From assembly GCA_014058105.1 (NCBI GenBank), contig JACGCM010002331.1, positions 682,001 to 746,000 on the forward strand: a DNA stretch of 64,000 nt. The letters run 5' to 3'. This DNA is from Kingdonia uniflora. Lineage: Eukaryota > Streptophyta > Magnoliopsida > Ranunculales > Circaeasteraceae. Each line of letters begins with the position of its first letter. The first letter of the stretch is position 1. Made by a program: the position numbers and the translations under genes. The notes beneath the pieces are model-generated. The model ran no database searches. It saw only the letters and a list, made by a program, of their open reading frames with translations, and was not told the DNA's origin. Shown one piece after another: positions 46,717-58,487 of the stretch.

Positions 46717-46790
46717 CTGTACAAACACAAAATACCAATTACACATAAATTTTGACATAAATAAAACCACAACATCAACATTTATGTTAC
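46717..46790 (-). other. Intron in element D antisense ORF (74 bp)
   Basis: On the minus strand it starts GTAACA and ends TTTGTACAG. Removing it joins ...L-W-L with ...L-K-E-I-D in frame. The intron of E has the same length, site and phase. Confidence 0.75.
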
Positions 46791-47377
46791 TTAACCACAA
46801 AACTAAATGAAAAATCTTTCTTTTCAAGGGCTCCCCTGAATCTTTCTTGTCAAACTCGCAGTTCCAAGACATGAGTAGACGTTCATCGCTATATCGCCCT
46901 CCTATTGACACCATGTCATAGAATAATGGTCTCTTCAGAAACCTCGCCAAGTATCGGTATCCTAGCTTCTTCAGGTTTTGTTTGAGTGTGTAGTACACAC
47001 ATAAGTCATCCATTGTGATCAACTCTTCCCCCTTGACTTTAGTCGACTGTTTTTCGCCCAACATACGCGAAACAGGTCATACACATTTGGGTTGAACTGA
47101 CTAGGTGCCACGTCAAAGAAATTTAACAGCTTTTTCTGATCAGCTCGAAGAGGAAGCTTCCAACCCTTCTTAATTTATTCTCGATGCACGAGAATCCTAC
47201 CCAATGGAACTTCCTGGTCAGTCATATCATATTGATACTCTAACCTAATGTTTTACGGAATACCATACTTCTTCTTGAAACTTAATATTTCCTTTGTTTC
47301 TGGACCTTCTCCATAATAAGCCTCCTCACCCTCCTCAACATCTTCCTCCCCATCCCCACTACCTTCTCGATCACTAG

Positions 47378-50377
47378 TGTCACGCCCCAAAATACAGTAA
47401 TCGGTAGCTAGACCAATTACTAGACTCTAAGTAGTACAGGTCGGGGAATCCAAAGATTCTACCCCACAAATAACCAAGCCGTAGACAAATTCTGGCCCAG
47501 GTATTCACATATAGCAGTAATCATCAGAGTAAAGAAATAACAATGCAATAAAATAACAACATAACGCGGAAGAAAAAGACATATATATATACATATCATG
47601 GCGAAAGAAATACAACATCTCGAATAAGAGCTCAGCTGCACAATACTGAGAACACCTACAAAATCTAGATCTGAAAGAATCTGCAGCTACAAAATCAGTC
47701 TCTGGACTGGCTACCCACGTGGCAGTCTAAGCTACTCAACCTCTGGAAAAGTTAAATGCGAGAGTGGGCAAATAACGAGCTCTCTAATCCAACAGAACTA
47801 AATAACTTACTAATAATAGGTACTAGAAATAGAGTAGAGACAAGTGCGATAAGGAAATAAGTAACTAAACAGTTCTAACAATATAATTAGTAACCATTAA
47901 TGAACTAAGAAAACAATAAGGAAAGAAGGATTGAGTTGATAAGAGAATGGAGAATAGAGTAATGCGGAGAGAGAATAGAGTGGATTTGAAAGGGAATAGA
48001 GTTAAGAATGTGAGAGGAGGGAATGATGATGATGATGTAATGCTATGTCGTGAAGTGATGACTAGGATAATCCCATACTTATCCTAGATGCAATCTTATG
48101 ATATGATGAGCGGGGATATTCCCATAAATATCCCCTAATGCAATATGATATAATGCTAACGCCTAATACTATCTTAAAGAGATTCGGTAAAGGGATACAC
48201 TGGTACAATTTATTTAAGCTCGACCAAGTTAGGTTGGTCGCACTCGATCAAAGTGGAAGGGTGGATCAAACCCGTGGAGCATCATGTCCGAAGCATTTCA
48301 TGGAATTTCAACCTCACCGAGGTTTAAGTTTGGGATCGTCAGGACTCTGTCTCATACCAATCCACACTCCGCGGTGGTTTTGCTAGGTATGATAGTGTCG
48401 TTCCCAATCTCACCTGTGTATTTTAACCTGATCTCGCAGACTCCATGGATCCCGTCGGAGGTCAACCGAACCGGAGTGTTTGTGTATCCAATTTCAATAA
48501 GTTATAATGTGTAACCGGTGCCCAAGCACAACACAGTTGTCGCTAACCTGGCAACTCAAACAGAATCGATAGGGACTCTGTTGCACTGAATTTGCATAGC
48601 CGAAACAGCAACCAAACCGTCGCCTACGTCCAACCCAAAAATCTCTTAAGGCTGGAGGGGGCATTCCTGGGCAAGCCACGGGAACGCTAACCCAACCACC
48701 ACCAACAATCTCAGGTCTCATACAAACCAAAACTAACTCCAGAATCAATGTACAACCCAACCACAGGTAAACAGCCACAACCCAACCACAGGTTAACAAC
48801 TACAACCCAACCACAGGTTAACAACTACAACCCAACCACAGGTTAACAACTACAACCCGACCATAGGTTAACAACTCTAACAGAATAATCTCTAAGTTAA
48901 ACTATAGTTAAACACAGCCCATCTCTAAGTTCAATACTACTCTCTAAAACAATACTCAGAACTAGTAAAAAAACTTAGTAAAGTTGGAATATGAACTCGC
49001 CTGATAATAGACCCGAGTCCTGCAGAAATCAACCCGGAAACTCATCCAAAGTTCGCGGAACGACAAGCAGAACACCTGACAAGCCAGCACAATCGCAGAG
49101 AATAAAAACCCTCAATCAATTTAAGGAAACGATAATAAAACCCAAACCCTAAAAATCAACCTACGCCAAATCAAGCGAAATTGACGGAAGGGAAAAAAGA
49201 ATCACTAACGAGAATAGGAGAGATGATCGCGGCGAAGCTCGGCAAGGATCCGCGAGCGAGGGGAGAGATTGGGTAAAGAGTATTGAGGTGAAGGGATGAT
49301 TGGGGAGAGGAGAGGATGATGATGAAGATGAGGAGGTGATGAATGGAGGTGAAGGGATGATTGGGGTGAAGAATCCTCTCTCTAGAAGTCTCTCTCTCTC
49401 TCTCAAATCGCCTAAGCAGCGCCTAGCAGGAAGCCAACCAAAAGAAATGATAAAGAAAGACTTAAGTAGTCGAAACAAACGAAAGTCGTTCGAACGACCA
49501 AGAGGCCATGGGCCAAAATCTAGGAGGTTAGTCAATTCGTTCGAACGACAATAAATCTCGTTCGAACGACCAAGAGGCCATGGGCCAAAATCCAGGAGGT
49601 TAGTCAATTCGTTCGAACGACAATAAATCTCGTTCGAACGACAATAAAACTCGTTCGAACGATAATGCTGTCCAATGGCCAAAACGTATAGAAGGCGCAA
49701 AAAATGATCAGAAAACACAAAGATTCGTTCAAACGACAAGGAACCTCGTTCGAACGGTAATCTGGGAAAGTCTACACTGAGGTCCTCCTGAACCATGCAC
49801 ACACAACTCCAAGACCCTCAGAAGACTGAAACAACTCGAGCAACCACCGTAAAGGGTTCCCAAGGTCTAACACCACCTGTACCGCTGAACGGCCACCAGA
49901 ACTCCTAAAGCCCTAAAAAGGAATCTAACGGCTAGAAACTTAGCCGGAAGGAATAAAATGGACAGAAAGAGTCCGACGACGGTCTGATAGGCATTGAGAA
50001 ACCAGGGATAGCTAATCCCTATTTTTCTACCCCAGAACAAAAATTGGATACACCAAAAATGTCCAGAATCAAAAATACTATAACCTACGCGGAGGAGAGA
50101 AGCGGAAAACCCCTTACGGATGCAGAAACTGCCCTCCGAACACACACTACATAATCAAGCTAAAACGCCAAACTACCAAAACCATCAAACCACCAAAAAC
50201 TCTACCAAGATGGAATCCATACCAAACTTGGCACTAAGAACAGTTATAGTTGCATTAAGGATATGAGAATATGCAGAAGTATGATGCAGAGGAATATGCG
50301 GAAGTTAAAGAATAGGAATATGCAGATTTGGAATATAAAGAGTAATAATTAAAAAAAATTAAATACGGGTTATTACA
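47378..50377 (-). repeat. Solo LTR of the element B family
   Basis: It is a 3.0-kb unit whose minus strand begins TGTAATAACCCG (50377) and ends GGGGCGTGACA (47378), matching the LTR ends of B. ACTAG flanks it on both sides (47373-47377 and 50378-50382), a perfect 5-bp target duplication. It interrupts the antisense frame of D. Such single LTRs arise by recombination between the two LTRs of a full element. Confidence 0.95.
48752..48880. repeat. 25-bp minisatellite in the solo LTR, five copies
   Basis: CCCAACCACAGGTTAACAAC-type units start at 48756, 48781, 48806, 48831 and 48856, a period of exactly 25. The LTRs of element B have only one copy of the related sequence (about 15988-16015). Confidence 0.92.
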
Positions 50378-51505
50378 ACTAGATTGTGGCTCGTGATCTA
50401 CATTTGTCTCGGTACCCTCCACGTAAGACATTTCGACAATCCTTGGTATCACCCTAAACTGGTCGGCACTAGCTATGTCTGCACTACTCAACTCTACCGT
50501 ATATCTACCACCCAACTTTTGAACACAGGTGGTTACATCAATCATCAGGGGCTCTACATCTTGAAGGTTCCTGAATATATTTTTATCATTAATATGGATA
50601 GGTTCAGCCATTTTTATGAACCTAAAAATTAGATTCCATTTTTTACACAATTAGTATCTATCATATCTGATAAATTATATATGTTCATATGTTCATATTC
50701 AAGTAGTTGTCGAGTTTACTCTCCAGCACATAATTATCTTATTATTATCATTACTATCTGCTGGATATCATTTCTACCTGAATACACTTACTACATTTTG
50801 TTCTCGATACAATATTTTATTACTATTTTTTCTAAGTCCTATCATCGATTACTATACTAATATGTATTTTTGTTAAAGTTTAGGAATCTCAAAGTTCTCG
50901 ACTACACTTCACCTGTTTCACGCCAAAACCAATCAAATTCAAAAGATACGAAATTACACCTTCTCCGATGTGAAATCCTTCAAAATAACATCTAATTTGA
51001 AACTTCATTTCCGACAATCTTACAAAAATCCCAATAACTCTCTACAGTCGCGTTGTACTCGCAGTGACACCCACCAATCACCCTCTTCCCTCCTCACCAC
51101 CCATTTTTCACAAACTTTCTATCTCCAACACATTATAACCCTTTATGACTGCATTGCCACTAAAATAGAAACCTTCAACCATTACTATCACAAATTCTGT
51201 CATCGAAACCCTTCCACCATTTCACTATAAATACATCCAATTCATTCTTTCTAATGCAAATTCCTCTAAACACTAGCCTTATCGTATATACATTTACACA
51301 ACTTTACATAAATTATTCAAATATCATACCGAAACAGTAAAAATTAATAACCTTGAATTCGCACTGCCTCGATATCCCTCTATTTGGCCCGTTTTGCTCT
51401 CTAAATCAAAACACTGATCTCCTCTTTCCCAATTGATGACAATGATTATAGTAAAGAGCATAAAGAGTTCCTACTAGAAAGAGTTTTTGCAGAATTTGTA
51501 AAATT

Positions 51506-51555
51506 TGAACAGTCGCCCACCACGGGGCTATTTATAGACCCCACGCGACTGTTCA
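51506..51555 (-). promoter_or_regulatory. Antisense promoter of element D: TATA box within an inverted repeat
   Basis: The TATA box (minus CTATAAATAG, 51528-51537) lies between the arms TGAACAGTCGC (51506-51516) and GCGACTGTTCA (51545-51555). Directly inside, GGGGC and GACCCC also nearly pair. A further copy of the arm follows near 51563. The antisense ATG is about 920 bp downstream. The same design occurs in E. Confidence 0.65.
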
Positions 51556-51720
51556 TTTAACCACTTCGCGACTGTTCGTGTACTCGAGCATAATCCTTGC
51601 ACATCTTTTCTTGAAGTCTTTGACTCTTCACCTTCTAAAAGATAACAAACCAAAACATTGTTGCTCCAACCTTTCCATATCTCAAAGAACACCCTCCGGC
51701 GTATTCATACTCGACAAAGC

Positions 51721-52199
51721 TGTAGTAGCATATTCCCCAGATTCGACAAGAGTAAGCAGCAGAATGTACTCGAAGACAACCGTACTTGATTGAAGGCCAT
51801 CATTCTAGAAGTTACTATAAGTCCTCGATTTGCAAAAGTAGCCATTGAAGCCTGGTCAAGAAAGAACTGTTAGAGATCCGCAAAGTTTGCCCACTCTTTC
51901 GGAATAGGAGACTATTTCTTTTCTTTTGTAAAAGGCATGTCTGACTATAAATTCAGGCAGAGAATAGATACTATAGGACTGCAATCTTTTACTATTCTTA
52001 CTTCCTAAACCCAACATCACTCAAAACGTGTAATAACTGGCATCTTACTGGATTTTACATAAAAATTCTCCTCGAGGTCGTGGTTTTTCACAGCCTTCAC
52101 TAAGTTTTCCACGAAAAATCTTGTTTTATCTAGCTTATTGCCTTCTCTTTATGAATAAGTATTGACGAATATTCTCCTTCCAGAAAACATGCTACTATA
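51721..52199 (+). repeat. Element E 5' LTR
   Basis: It starts TGTAGTAGCATATTCC and ends at about ACTATA (expected CA changed). The primer site follows. It matches 63644-64000. Confidence 0.88.
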
Positions 52200-52200
52200 A

Positions 52201-52219
52201 TTGGCATCGTCTGTGGGAA
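52201..52219 (+). other. Element E primer binding site
   Basis: TTGGCATCGTCTGTGGGAA follows the 5' LTR, like that of D with one change. Confidence 0.85.
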
Positions 52220-52262
52220 TTACCACATTTTTTTTACCATCACTGATCTAAATGCCATCCAA

Positions 52263-53920
52263 TGACAAACATAAACCTAAGAAACTATTTTAGTACTGAC
52301 AGAGATTAGGAAATACCAAGAACTATTGATCTTCACGGTGTCGTACTCGAGCTTCAGTAACAGATGGCCACAGAAAAAGCCCAAAGAATGGAAGATCAGT
52401 GTGCCCACGCTGAAGCTCTTCAAATATAGAGAGATGAACGGAAAAAAACCTTAGATCAATAGAGCCAAATATATCAAAAAGAAATGGAACAACTTGAAGA
52501 ACGCAAGATCGGCCTACCGGACGACAAACGTCCCCTCCACTCGTTCGAAGCGAGCGTAGATCAAGAGCAATTCAACGTGACGATCCACCAAGGGAAGACG
52601 AGCTCCTTGTTTATCGATTCAGATCTGGGAACCCAAATAAATCCTCTCGATATTTTGGCTTAACATCCTCAGCATCGACAACTCATGAAAGTCAGTGCAT
52701 TCGACATCCCACTCCCCCGCCTGAAAGAAGACCGATCAGGGATCGATTGGGACTATAAGGACAGGGAGATTTTGTTCCTCAGATTATAGGTTTACCATTT
52801 CCCCCACAACAATTCATCACCTTAGACAACCTCAACAACAGGATCCAGGCCATAAATTCTGACATTCCAGGCCGAAGGCCTGCACTTGATAGAATCGAGA
52901 TAAACCCCATCTCCCCTTATCTCGAAGTTATGCCCATTCTGGACGATTTCTATATGCCCAAATTTATTCAGTATGCAGGCCTGACTGACCCACATACACA
53001 TGTTCAACATTTCAAAGTCGGAGTTGGATTATATTCCAAACTTGACCACATGCTATGTAGGCTATTCAACATGAGCCTGAAGGAAGAACCGCTCTGTTCG
53101 CTCCATACTATCTAAGAGGCCTCCATCTCCACGTTCAGCCAGTTGCAACATCTTTTCGAATTTAATTACGCTCATGAAAGATAGCGAAAGATCACTGTCA
53201 ATTTCTTGTTTTACTTCGAGCATGGTACGAAAGAGACCCTGGCAAACTTTTATAAACGCTTCCTGCAGGAAACAAGGAAAATGGGGAACTCAGACCCTAA
53301 GATCGTCATTCCAGCATTCACCTCCGCCTGGTATATTGACTCAAAAGTTTGAGAAGAACTTACTCTACGCAAGCCGCGTACAGTCACTAAGATGATTGAT
53401 GTGGTTAATAACAACATCGAACTAGAGCGATCAAAAAAAGATAAGATTAAAAGCTCATCTGTAATCTATTCTTGAAAAATATCTTCGACCCCATCTCAGT
53501 GAACAGTTACTCCTGAAGCGCCTAAACAATGCGACAAAAATACTGATAATAATAGAAGAAGGGACTACAAACAAGACAGACTTGTCCCAGTTTTTCCGCC
53601 AATGATAACAACTCTCTCCGCTATCTTACCAATGATAAAGTAAGATGAGTGTTATCGCGTACCATAGACAGTTCCTGATCTTCCCAATAAACTACTATGT
53701 CAGTATCATAATGTGCATAGCCATGAGACTGACACCTGTTACTTCCTCATACGAATCTTCCTTCGCATCCTATTAGATGAAAGACTCAACAATTATGTTA
53801 TTGACATCCAAAAATTCCTAGAGAATGAAGCCAAAAATAAAGAAGTGGAGCAAAATCAGGATCAAGGGAAAGCTCGCCACCTGTGCATGATTGAGATCGA
53901 GAAAGGAAAGAAAAGAAAAC
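52263..53920 (+). pseudogene. Element E gag remnant
   Basis: The ATG at 52263 opens a glutamate-rich, coiled-coil-like N-terminus. The capsid core follows in ORF 52930-53115 (F-I-Q-Y-A-G-L-T-D, L-D-H-M-L-C-R-L-F) and 53174-53395. A CHHC knuckle (C-Q-Y-H-x4-H-x4-C) is at about 53699-53740. Stops interrupt the frame many times. Confidence 0.85.
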
Positions 53921-53989
53921 AAGACGATCAAATTACATCTTGCTGCAAAATAACCTCCTCGGATAAATCAATGAAACATATTCCCAGCA

Positions 53990-54520
53990 CAAGTAAATCG
54001 AAGCGCCCTTACCAAATCACCTTCGAAGACTGTGACACAAACCACATCAAATACCCCCATGATGACCCTCTCGTCATTATGCACAAAGTCGGGTAGGACT
54101 ATAAACATACATTTCTCATCGATACTGGAAGTGCCACAGATGTATTGTTCAAAAGGGAAATTAAAGTCCTAGGCCTTACAGATTCGGTAAAAGCTTCGGC
54201 AATAACAATCACGGGTTTTAATGGTTTGAAAGAATCAGCCACAGGAGAGATCACTCTGCCCGTTCAGGCAGGTTCTGAAATTACATTCGTCAAATTTTGT
54301 GTCATCGATACAGAGTGCAAATACTTGGGAATTTTGGATCGAAGCCAGTTGCATTCAATTAAAGTAGTGCCTTCCACTTATCATCTAGCACTACTTGGGA
54401 ATATACAAAATCAAAGGTTGCCAAACAGTTGCACAAATGTGCAAAAATACCACAACCAACCCTCATACAACCAAACTTTTCAAAGCATAACAACTACAGC
54501 AAGAAGAATCGACAACATCT
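53990..54520 (+). pseudogene. Element E protease remnant, active site kept
   Basis: L-I-D-T-G-S-A-T-D at 54115-54141 is the intact active site (Asp codon 54121-54123). ORF 54145-54522 continues with I-T-G-F-N-G-L-K-E-S-A. A stop near 54094 separates it from gag. Confidence 0.88.
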
Positions 54521-54649
54521 GAGCATCATGATTCCAAGATAGTCGAATATGTTGAAATCGATGGCCTGGGACACACAACCTTCATCGGCTTTAAATTATC
54601 GACCGAGGAAAAAGAGGCCATAATACAGTTACTTAAGAAGAACATCGAC

Positions 54650-55500
54650 ATTTTTGCATAGTCTTTCCAAGAAATGCCCGGCGTCGATCCCTTAATTACT
54701 TGTCATCAACTCAACCTCCTTCTAGACAGCAAAGCTATCATTCAAAAAAGATGGAATCTAGTCCCCCCGACTCTGTGATGCAGTAAATGAAGAAATTGAT
54801 ATACTCCTTCGGGTAGGATTTATTCGGGAAGCTAAATAACTGAAGTGGGTTTCTAATATCGTAACAGTACCAAAGATAGAAGGCAAAATTAGGGGTCGTG
54901 TTGACTTTGCAGAACCCAAAAAGTTCACACCTAAAGACAGTTTTCCGCTACTACTAATTCCACAACTTCTTGACTAAGTCGTAGGATACGAACTTCATTA
55001 TATGATGGATGCAGCCTCTGGTTATAACCAAGTTTCACTAGCCAAAGAAGATCAGGAAAAAACAACCTTCGTCACCGACAAAGGTCTCTACTATTACACG
55101 GTCATGCCTTTCAGTTTAAAAAATGCAGGCGCTACTTACCAAAGACTTGTGGCTAAAATATTCAAAGATCATCTCGGCACAATTATGGAAGTCTACATCG
55201 ACGATATGATTTGCAAAAGCCTGAAATGAGAGGACCACTCCAGTAACCTCCAAACTATATTTGATATCCTTCGCAAGTACCAAATGAAACTTAACCCAGA
55301 GAAATACCAATTTGGAGTTAGATCTAGCAAATTTCTGGGACATCTGGTCAGCAAAAGAGGAATATAAATTAATCCCACACAAATCAAAGCACTCATGGAA
55401 AAGCCATCCCCTCGAACAAAAAAAGACGTTCAAAAATTTCCATAAAAAATTGCTGCTCTACACAGATTTATCTTAAAGTCATCTGATCGATGAAAACTCC
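54650..55500 (+). pseudogene. Element E reverse transcriptase remnant
   Basis: The fingers start near 54680 in broken frames. The region around 54870-54950 reads T-V-P-K and V-D-F-A-E-P-K-K-F. ORF 55002-55229 has M-M-D-A-A-S-G-Y-N-Q with the first catalytic Asp, M-P-F-S-L-K-N-A-G-A-T-Y and V-Y-I-D-D (55194-55205). The frame ends in TGA after L-K. It is the best kept Tat-type reverse transcriptase in the window. Confidence 0.9.
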
Positions 55501-55599
55501 TTCACCTCCATCTTTATGGCAACCCTACTCCTCTTTCGAACAAACAACAAAAGGAAGTCATTTGGACTCCTGACTATGAGATGGCCTTCCAAGATCTTA

Positions 55600-56600
55600 C
55601 ACGATACTTGGGGCGTCCTCCTATAATGTGTACTCCAATTGATGGCGAATATTTTACAATGTACTTATCCACACCGAAGATTTGATAAGTTCCGTCCTTA
55701 TTCGAGAAGATGGTGGAGTGGAAAAACTAATCAATTTTATCAACAAAATACTAATGCCTGCTGAAAAAAGGTACACGACACCAGAAAAATAGCTACTCGC
55801 TCTGGTCTACAATTCTCAAAAACTTCATCTCTACTTTCAAGCTCATTCCATCAATGTTATCACAGAATACACCCTCAAACTAGTACTCTCCAAAAAAAAA
55901 ATCTCGACGTATCCAGTAATGGCCTATTTTCCTTGGGGAATACGATATTTTCTTTGAACCCCAAATATCTGTCAAGGGACAAGCAGTTGCCGACTTTTTG
56001 GCAGACTTTCCCGCCAAAGACCCCGATTGAGAAGAACTCAAAGAGATCTTCACAGATAACTCAATAGCAAAACCAGACGCATGGTCAAAAAGCTTTGGTT
56101 GACGACTTTTTACAGACGGATCAGCTGGACCACAAGAATCGTGGATTGGCATCGTCCATGTTACGCCTTCCAATCATCAAATCGAAAAAGCTATCAAACT
56201 AAAATTCTATGCCACCAACAATGAGACTGAATATAAAGGAATTTTACACGGTCTCGATCTCGCACTTATTCTCGGGGCAGAAGAATTAGCAGTCTATGCC
56301 GACTCTTTGATCGTGGCAAATCATTACAATAAAACTTTTAAAGCAGCAAGAAGAATGGTTTATTATGCAGCTCAGGTCGAAGAAAATATGTAAAGATTCA
56401 AACATGTAACAATTTCTTACTTACCCCGACAAGAAAATCGACATGCCGATACTTTAGCTTACATAGCCGCAATGCGGAGAGACAGTGAAAAAAGGTCATT
56501 AGAAATTGAAATTATTGAGCATTCCAGCCTCGATATACTATCAATACTCTAGATCACCATTGCTGAAGACGACGATCCTAAAGACGCCAATTCTATGCAT
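55600..56600 (+). pseudogene. Element E RNase H and second RNase H
   Basis: The first part is near 55730-55880 (L-M-P-A-E-K-R-Y-T-T). The second starts near 56107 (F-T-D-G-S-A-G-P), has T-E-Y-K-G-I-L near 56227-56247 and Y-A-D-S-L-I-V-A near 56294-56318, then R-H-A-D-T-L-A-Y near 56440. Stops occur at 56390 and elsewhere. Confidence 0.85.
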
Positions 56601-56639
56601 ATCTCAACTCCAACATCCTCCCCAGTAATGACGAAGAAG

Positions 56640-57815
56640 CTCGATCACTTCTGGCCAAGTGCTCCAGATTCACTGTCCAAGGTCACATTTTATATCGAAT
56701 TACAGGTGGGGAACCACTTAACGAATATATTTCTCAGAATCAAACTCAAATCAAAATCTGAGAACTTCATGAAGGTATCTATGGAGCACATGTTTCACGA
56801 AGATCGTTAGCGCAATGCGCTTTTACGCAAGGGTTGCATTGGCCCAAGATGAAATGGGACTGCGAAGACTTCATTTGAAAATGCTACAAATGCCAAATCC
56901 ATGCCCAAAACATCAAAAAACCAGCCTTAGACTTGCTTATTAGCAATATTCTCTGGTCATTCAAATGATGGGGAATTGACATCATTGGATCTTTCCATCC
57001 AGCATCGGGAAACTGAAGGTTCATCCTAGTTGCTATATATTACTTCACAAAATGGGTTGAAACAGTTCCTCTCTGCCATACTGATGAAAAAAAAGTTATC
57101 AAATTCCTTTGGGAGTACATATCACCAGGCTTGGATGTCCACAAATGATACACTCCGATAATGGCAAACAGTTCATCAGCACCAAAGTAATTGCTTTCCT
57201 CCATAAATGCAAAATCCAGCTTATAACATCCATACCATATTATCCCCAAGGCAATGGACAAGTCAAAGCCATAAACAAAAGCATCAAATTGGGATTACGC
57301 AAGAGTGTCAACGACAAGAAAGGGCGATGGGTGGATGAATTGCTTAGGGTTCTTTGGGCCTACTGCACCAAACCTCGAGTCTCAATAGGTGGTACTCCAT
57401 TCATGATGGCTTTTAGCATTGAGATAGTCATACCTTTGGACCTCGATCTACCCAGTACTCGACGAAAAATTCCAGACAAAGAAAATAAACTTGGTCTTTT
57501 TTGTAACCTCAATTGGATCGAGGAAACTAGAGACAAGGCCATCGCAAATTTAGAACGATACCATGATACCTTGAAAAAGCATACAAGAAGAAAGTTCAGG
57601 AACAAAAATTTGGTATTAGAGGCCTTGTCTTAAAACGGATCCAAGATTGTACTCGGCCTAAAAATTATGGAAAATTGTTAGAAAACTGGGAAGGGCCAGA
57701 CATTGTTAGCAATAAAACAGATAGTGAGAATTATTGGCTGATGACTGAAGACGAAATACAACTTGAATATCCATGGAACACGGCTCAGCTGAAGCTGTTT
57801 TACAGATGAGACACT
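56640..57815 (+). pseudogene. Element E integrase remnant
   Basis: The zinc-binding part lies at 56760-56900 (H-E-G near 56769, H near 56790, C-x2-C near 56881-56892). The core has W-G-I-D-I-I near 56970 and Y-Y-F-T-K-W-V-E near 57040, where the usual Asp before Y-F is Tyr. ORF 57109-57633 (174 codons) has I-H-S-D-N-G-K-Q-F and Y-Y-P-Q-G-N-G-Q, then most of the C-terminal part. The domain ends near W-N-T-A-Q-L-K at 57775-57798. Confidence 0.88.
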
Positions 57816-57863
57816 GTAACCGTTTTGATCGATTCAAATAAACATCTTTTATTATCAATTTGA

Positions 57864-58105
57864 TCCTTACTATCTGATTTGATCTCGATCTATACTTGTC
57901 AAGTATACATCAGATAAAAAATATCTTTACTATTTGATTTAATCTCGATCTATACTTGTTAAGTATTCATCAGACAAACAATATCTTTACTATTTGATTT
58001 GATCTCAATCTATACTTGTCAAGTATTTATCAGACAAACAATATCTTTGCTATTTGATTTGATCTCGATCTATACTTTTCAAGTATACATCAGACAAACA
58101 ATATC
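57864..58105. repeat. Tandem repeat of 60 bp, four copies, with palindromes (element E)
   Basis: Units recur at about 57865, 57924, 57984 and 58044. Each includes ATCTCGATCTATACTTGTC followed by AAGTAT, giving the near-palindrome ATACTTGTCAAGTAT. The position relative to integrase and the antisense frame is the same as in D. Confidence 0.92.
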
Positions 58106-58487
58106 CAATTACATGGTATTCTACTTTGTGCTCTTTACTTATTGAACAACCTCTAAGAGAGCTCTTGTTCTTCTCAAATTCTAAATACAGAAACCCATCT
58201 AAGGATATACATATGGTACTTATTCTCATAACTTGCCATTTCATGGCCATCTTTCACATATCACGCAAACAAGCGTTTCTCACTTTTCTGTTCGATTTAT
58301 AGTCACATTCGATCAAAATCACTTTATCAAATCTGCTACTTAGAACTATTTACAAAACACGTGCACATATTTCTTTCACAAATAAAAAAGTTTTACCGCT
58401 ACATCAAATTGTTTCAGCATAATACTATGAGCTAAATTATTTCGGTTCCACTGGCCATTTTTACATCCTTTCTCAAACAAACACAAT

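Larger units (their letters stand above)
45314..50611 (-). pseudogene. Element D antisense ORF, two exons, split by a solo LTR
   Basis: Reading on the minus strand: ATG 50611-50609 (M-A-E-P-I), exon 1 to 50378, then a solo LTR with one target duplication copy, exon 1 again at 47377-46791, a 74-bp GT-AG intron (46790-46717), then exon 2 from 46716 to the stop at about 45314. The product would be some 740 residues. It has an acidic part, a region with Y-V-Y-Y-T-L and R-P-L-F-Y-D-M-V, a basic K-K-K-R-A-A-S motif (about 46385-46410), and a coiled coil (about 46076-45744). It aligns with the frame of element E along its whole length. Frameshifts are present. Function unknown; a link to the putative gypsy-type transposon family is only a guess. 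Confidence 0.75.
38722..51720 (+). mobile_element. Element D: Tat-type Ty3/gypsy retrotransposon, interrupted by a solo LTR and by element E
   Basis: It has a 5' LTR (38722-39186), primer site, gag, protease, reverse transcriptase, two RNase H domains and integrase on +, then tandem repeats and an antisense frame on -. A solo LTR of the B family (47378-50377) splits the antisense frame. At 51720 the sequence stops in the middle of what corresponds to E positions near 61870, and element E begins. No polypurine tract lies there, so D is cut by E and its remaining 1.8 kb and 3' LTR should lie past 64000. All genes are broken. Confidence 0.85.

Noticed and set aside
49480..49770. Spaced TTCGAA repeats as a CRISPR-like array
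   Set aside because: Units are short palindromes with uneven spacing inside a plant LTR. There are no constant long repeats and no cas genes.
49161..49802. Longest minus-strand open frame in the solo LTR (213 codons) with internal peptide repeats
   Set aside because: It lies within the LTR and its repeats come from the TTCGAA palindrome array and a duplicated piece. There is no domain and no counterpart in the B LTRs.
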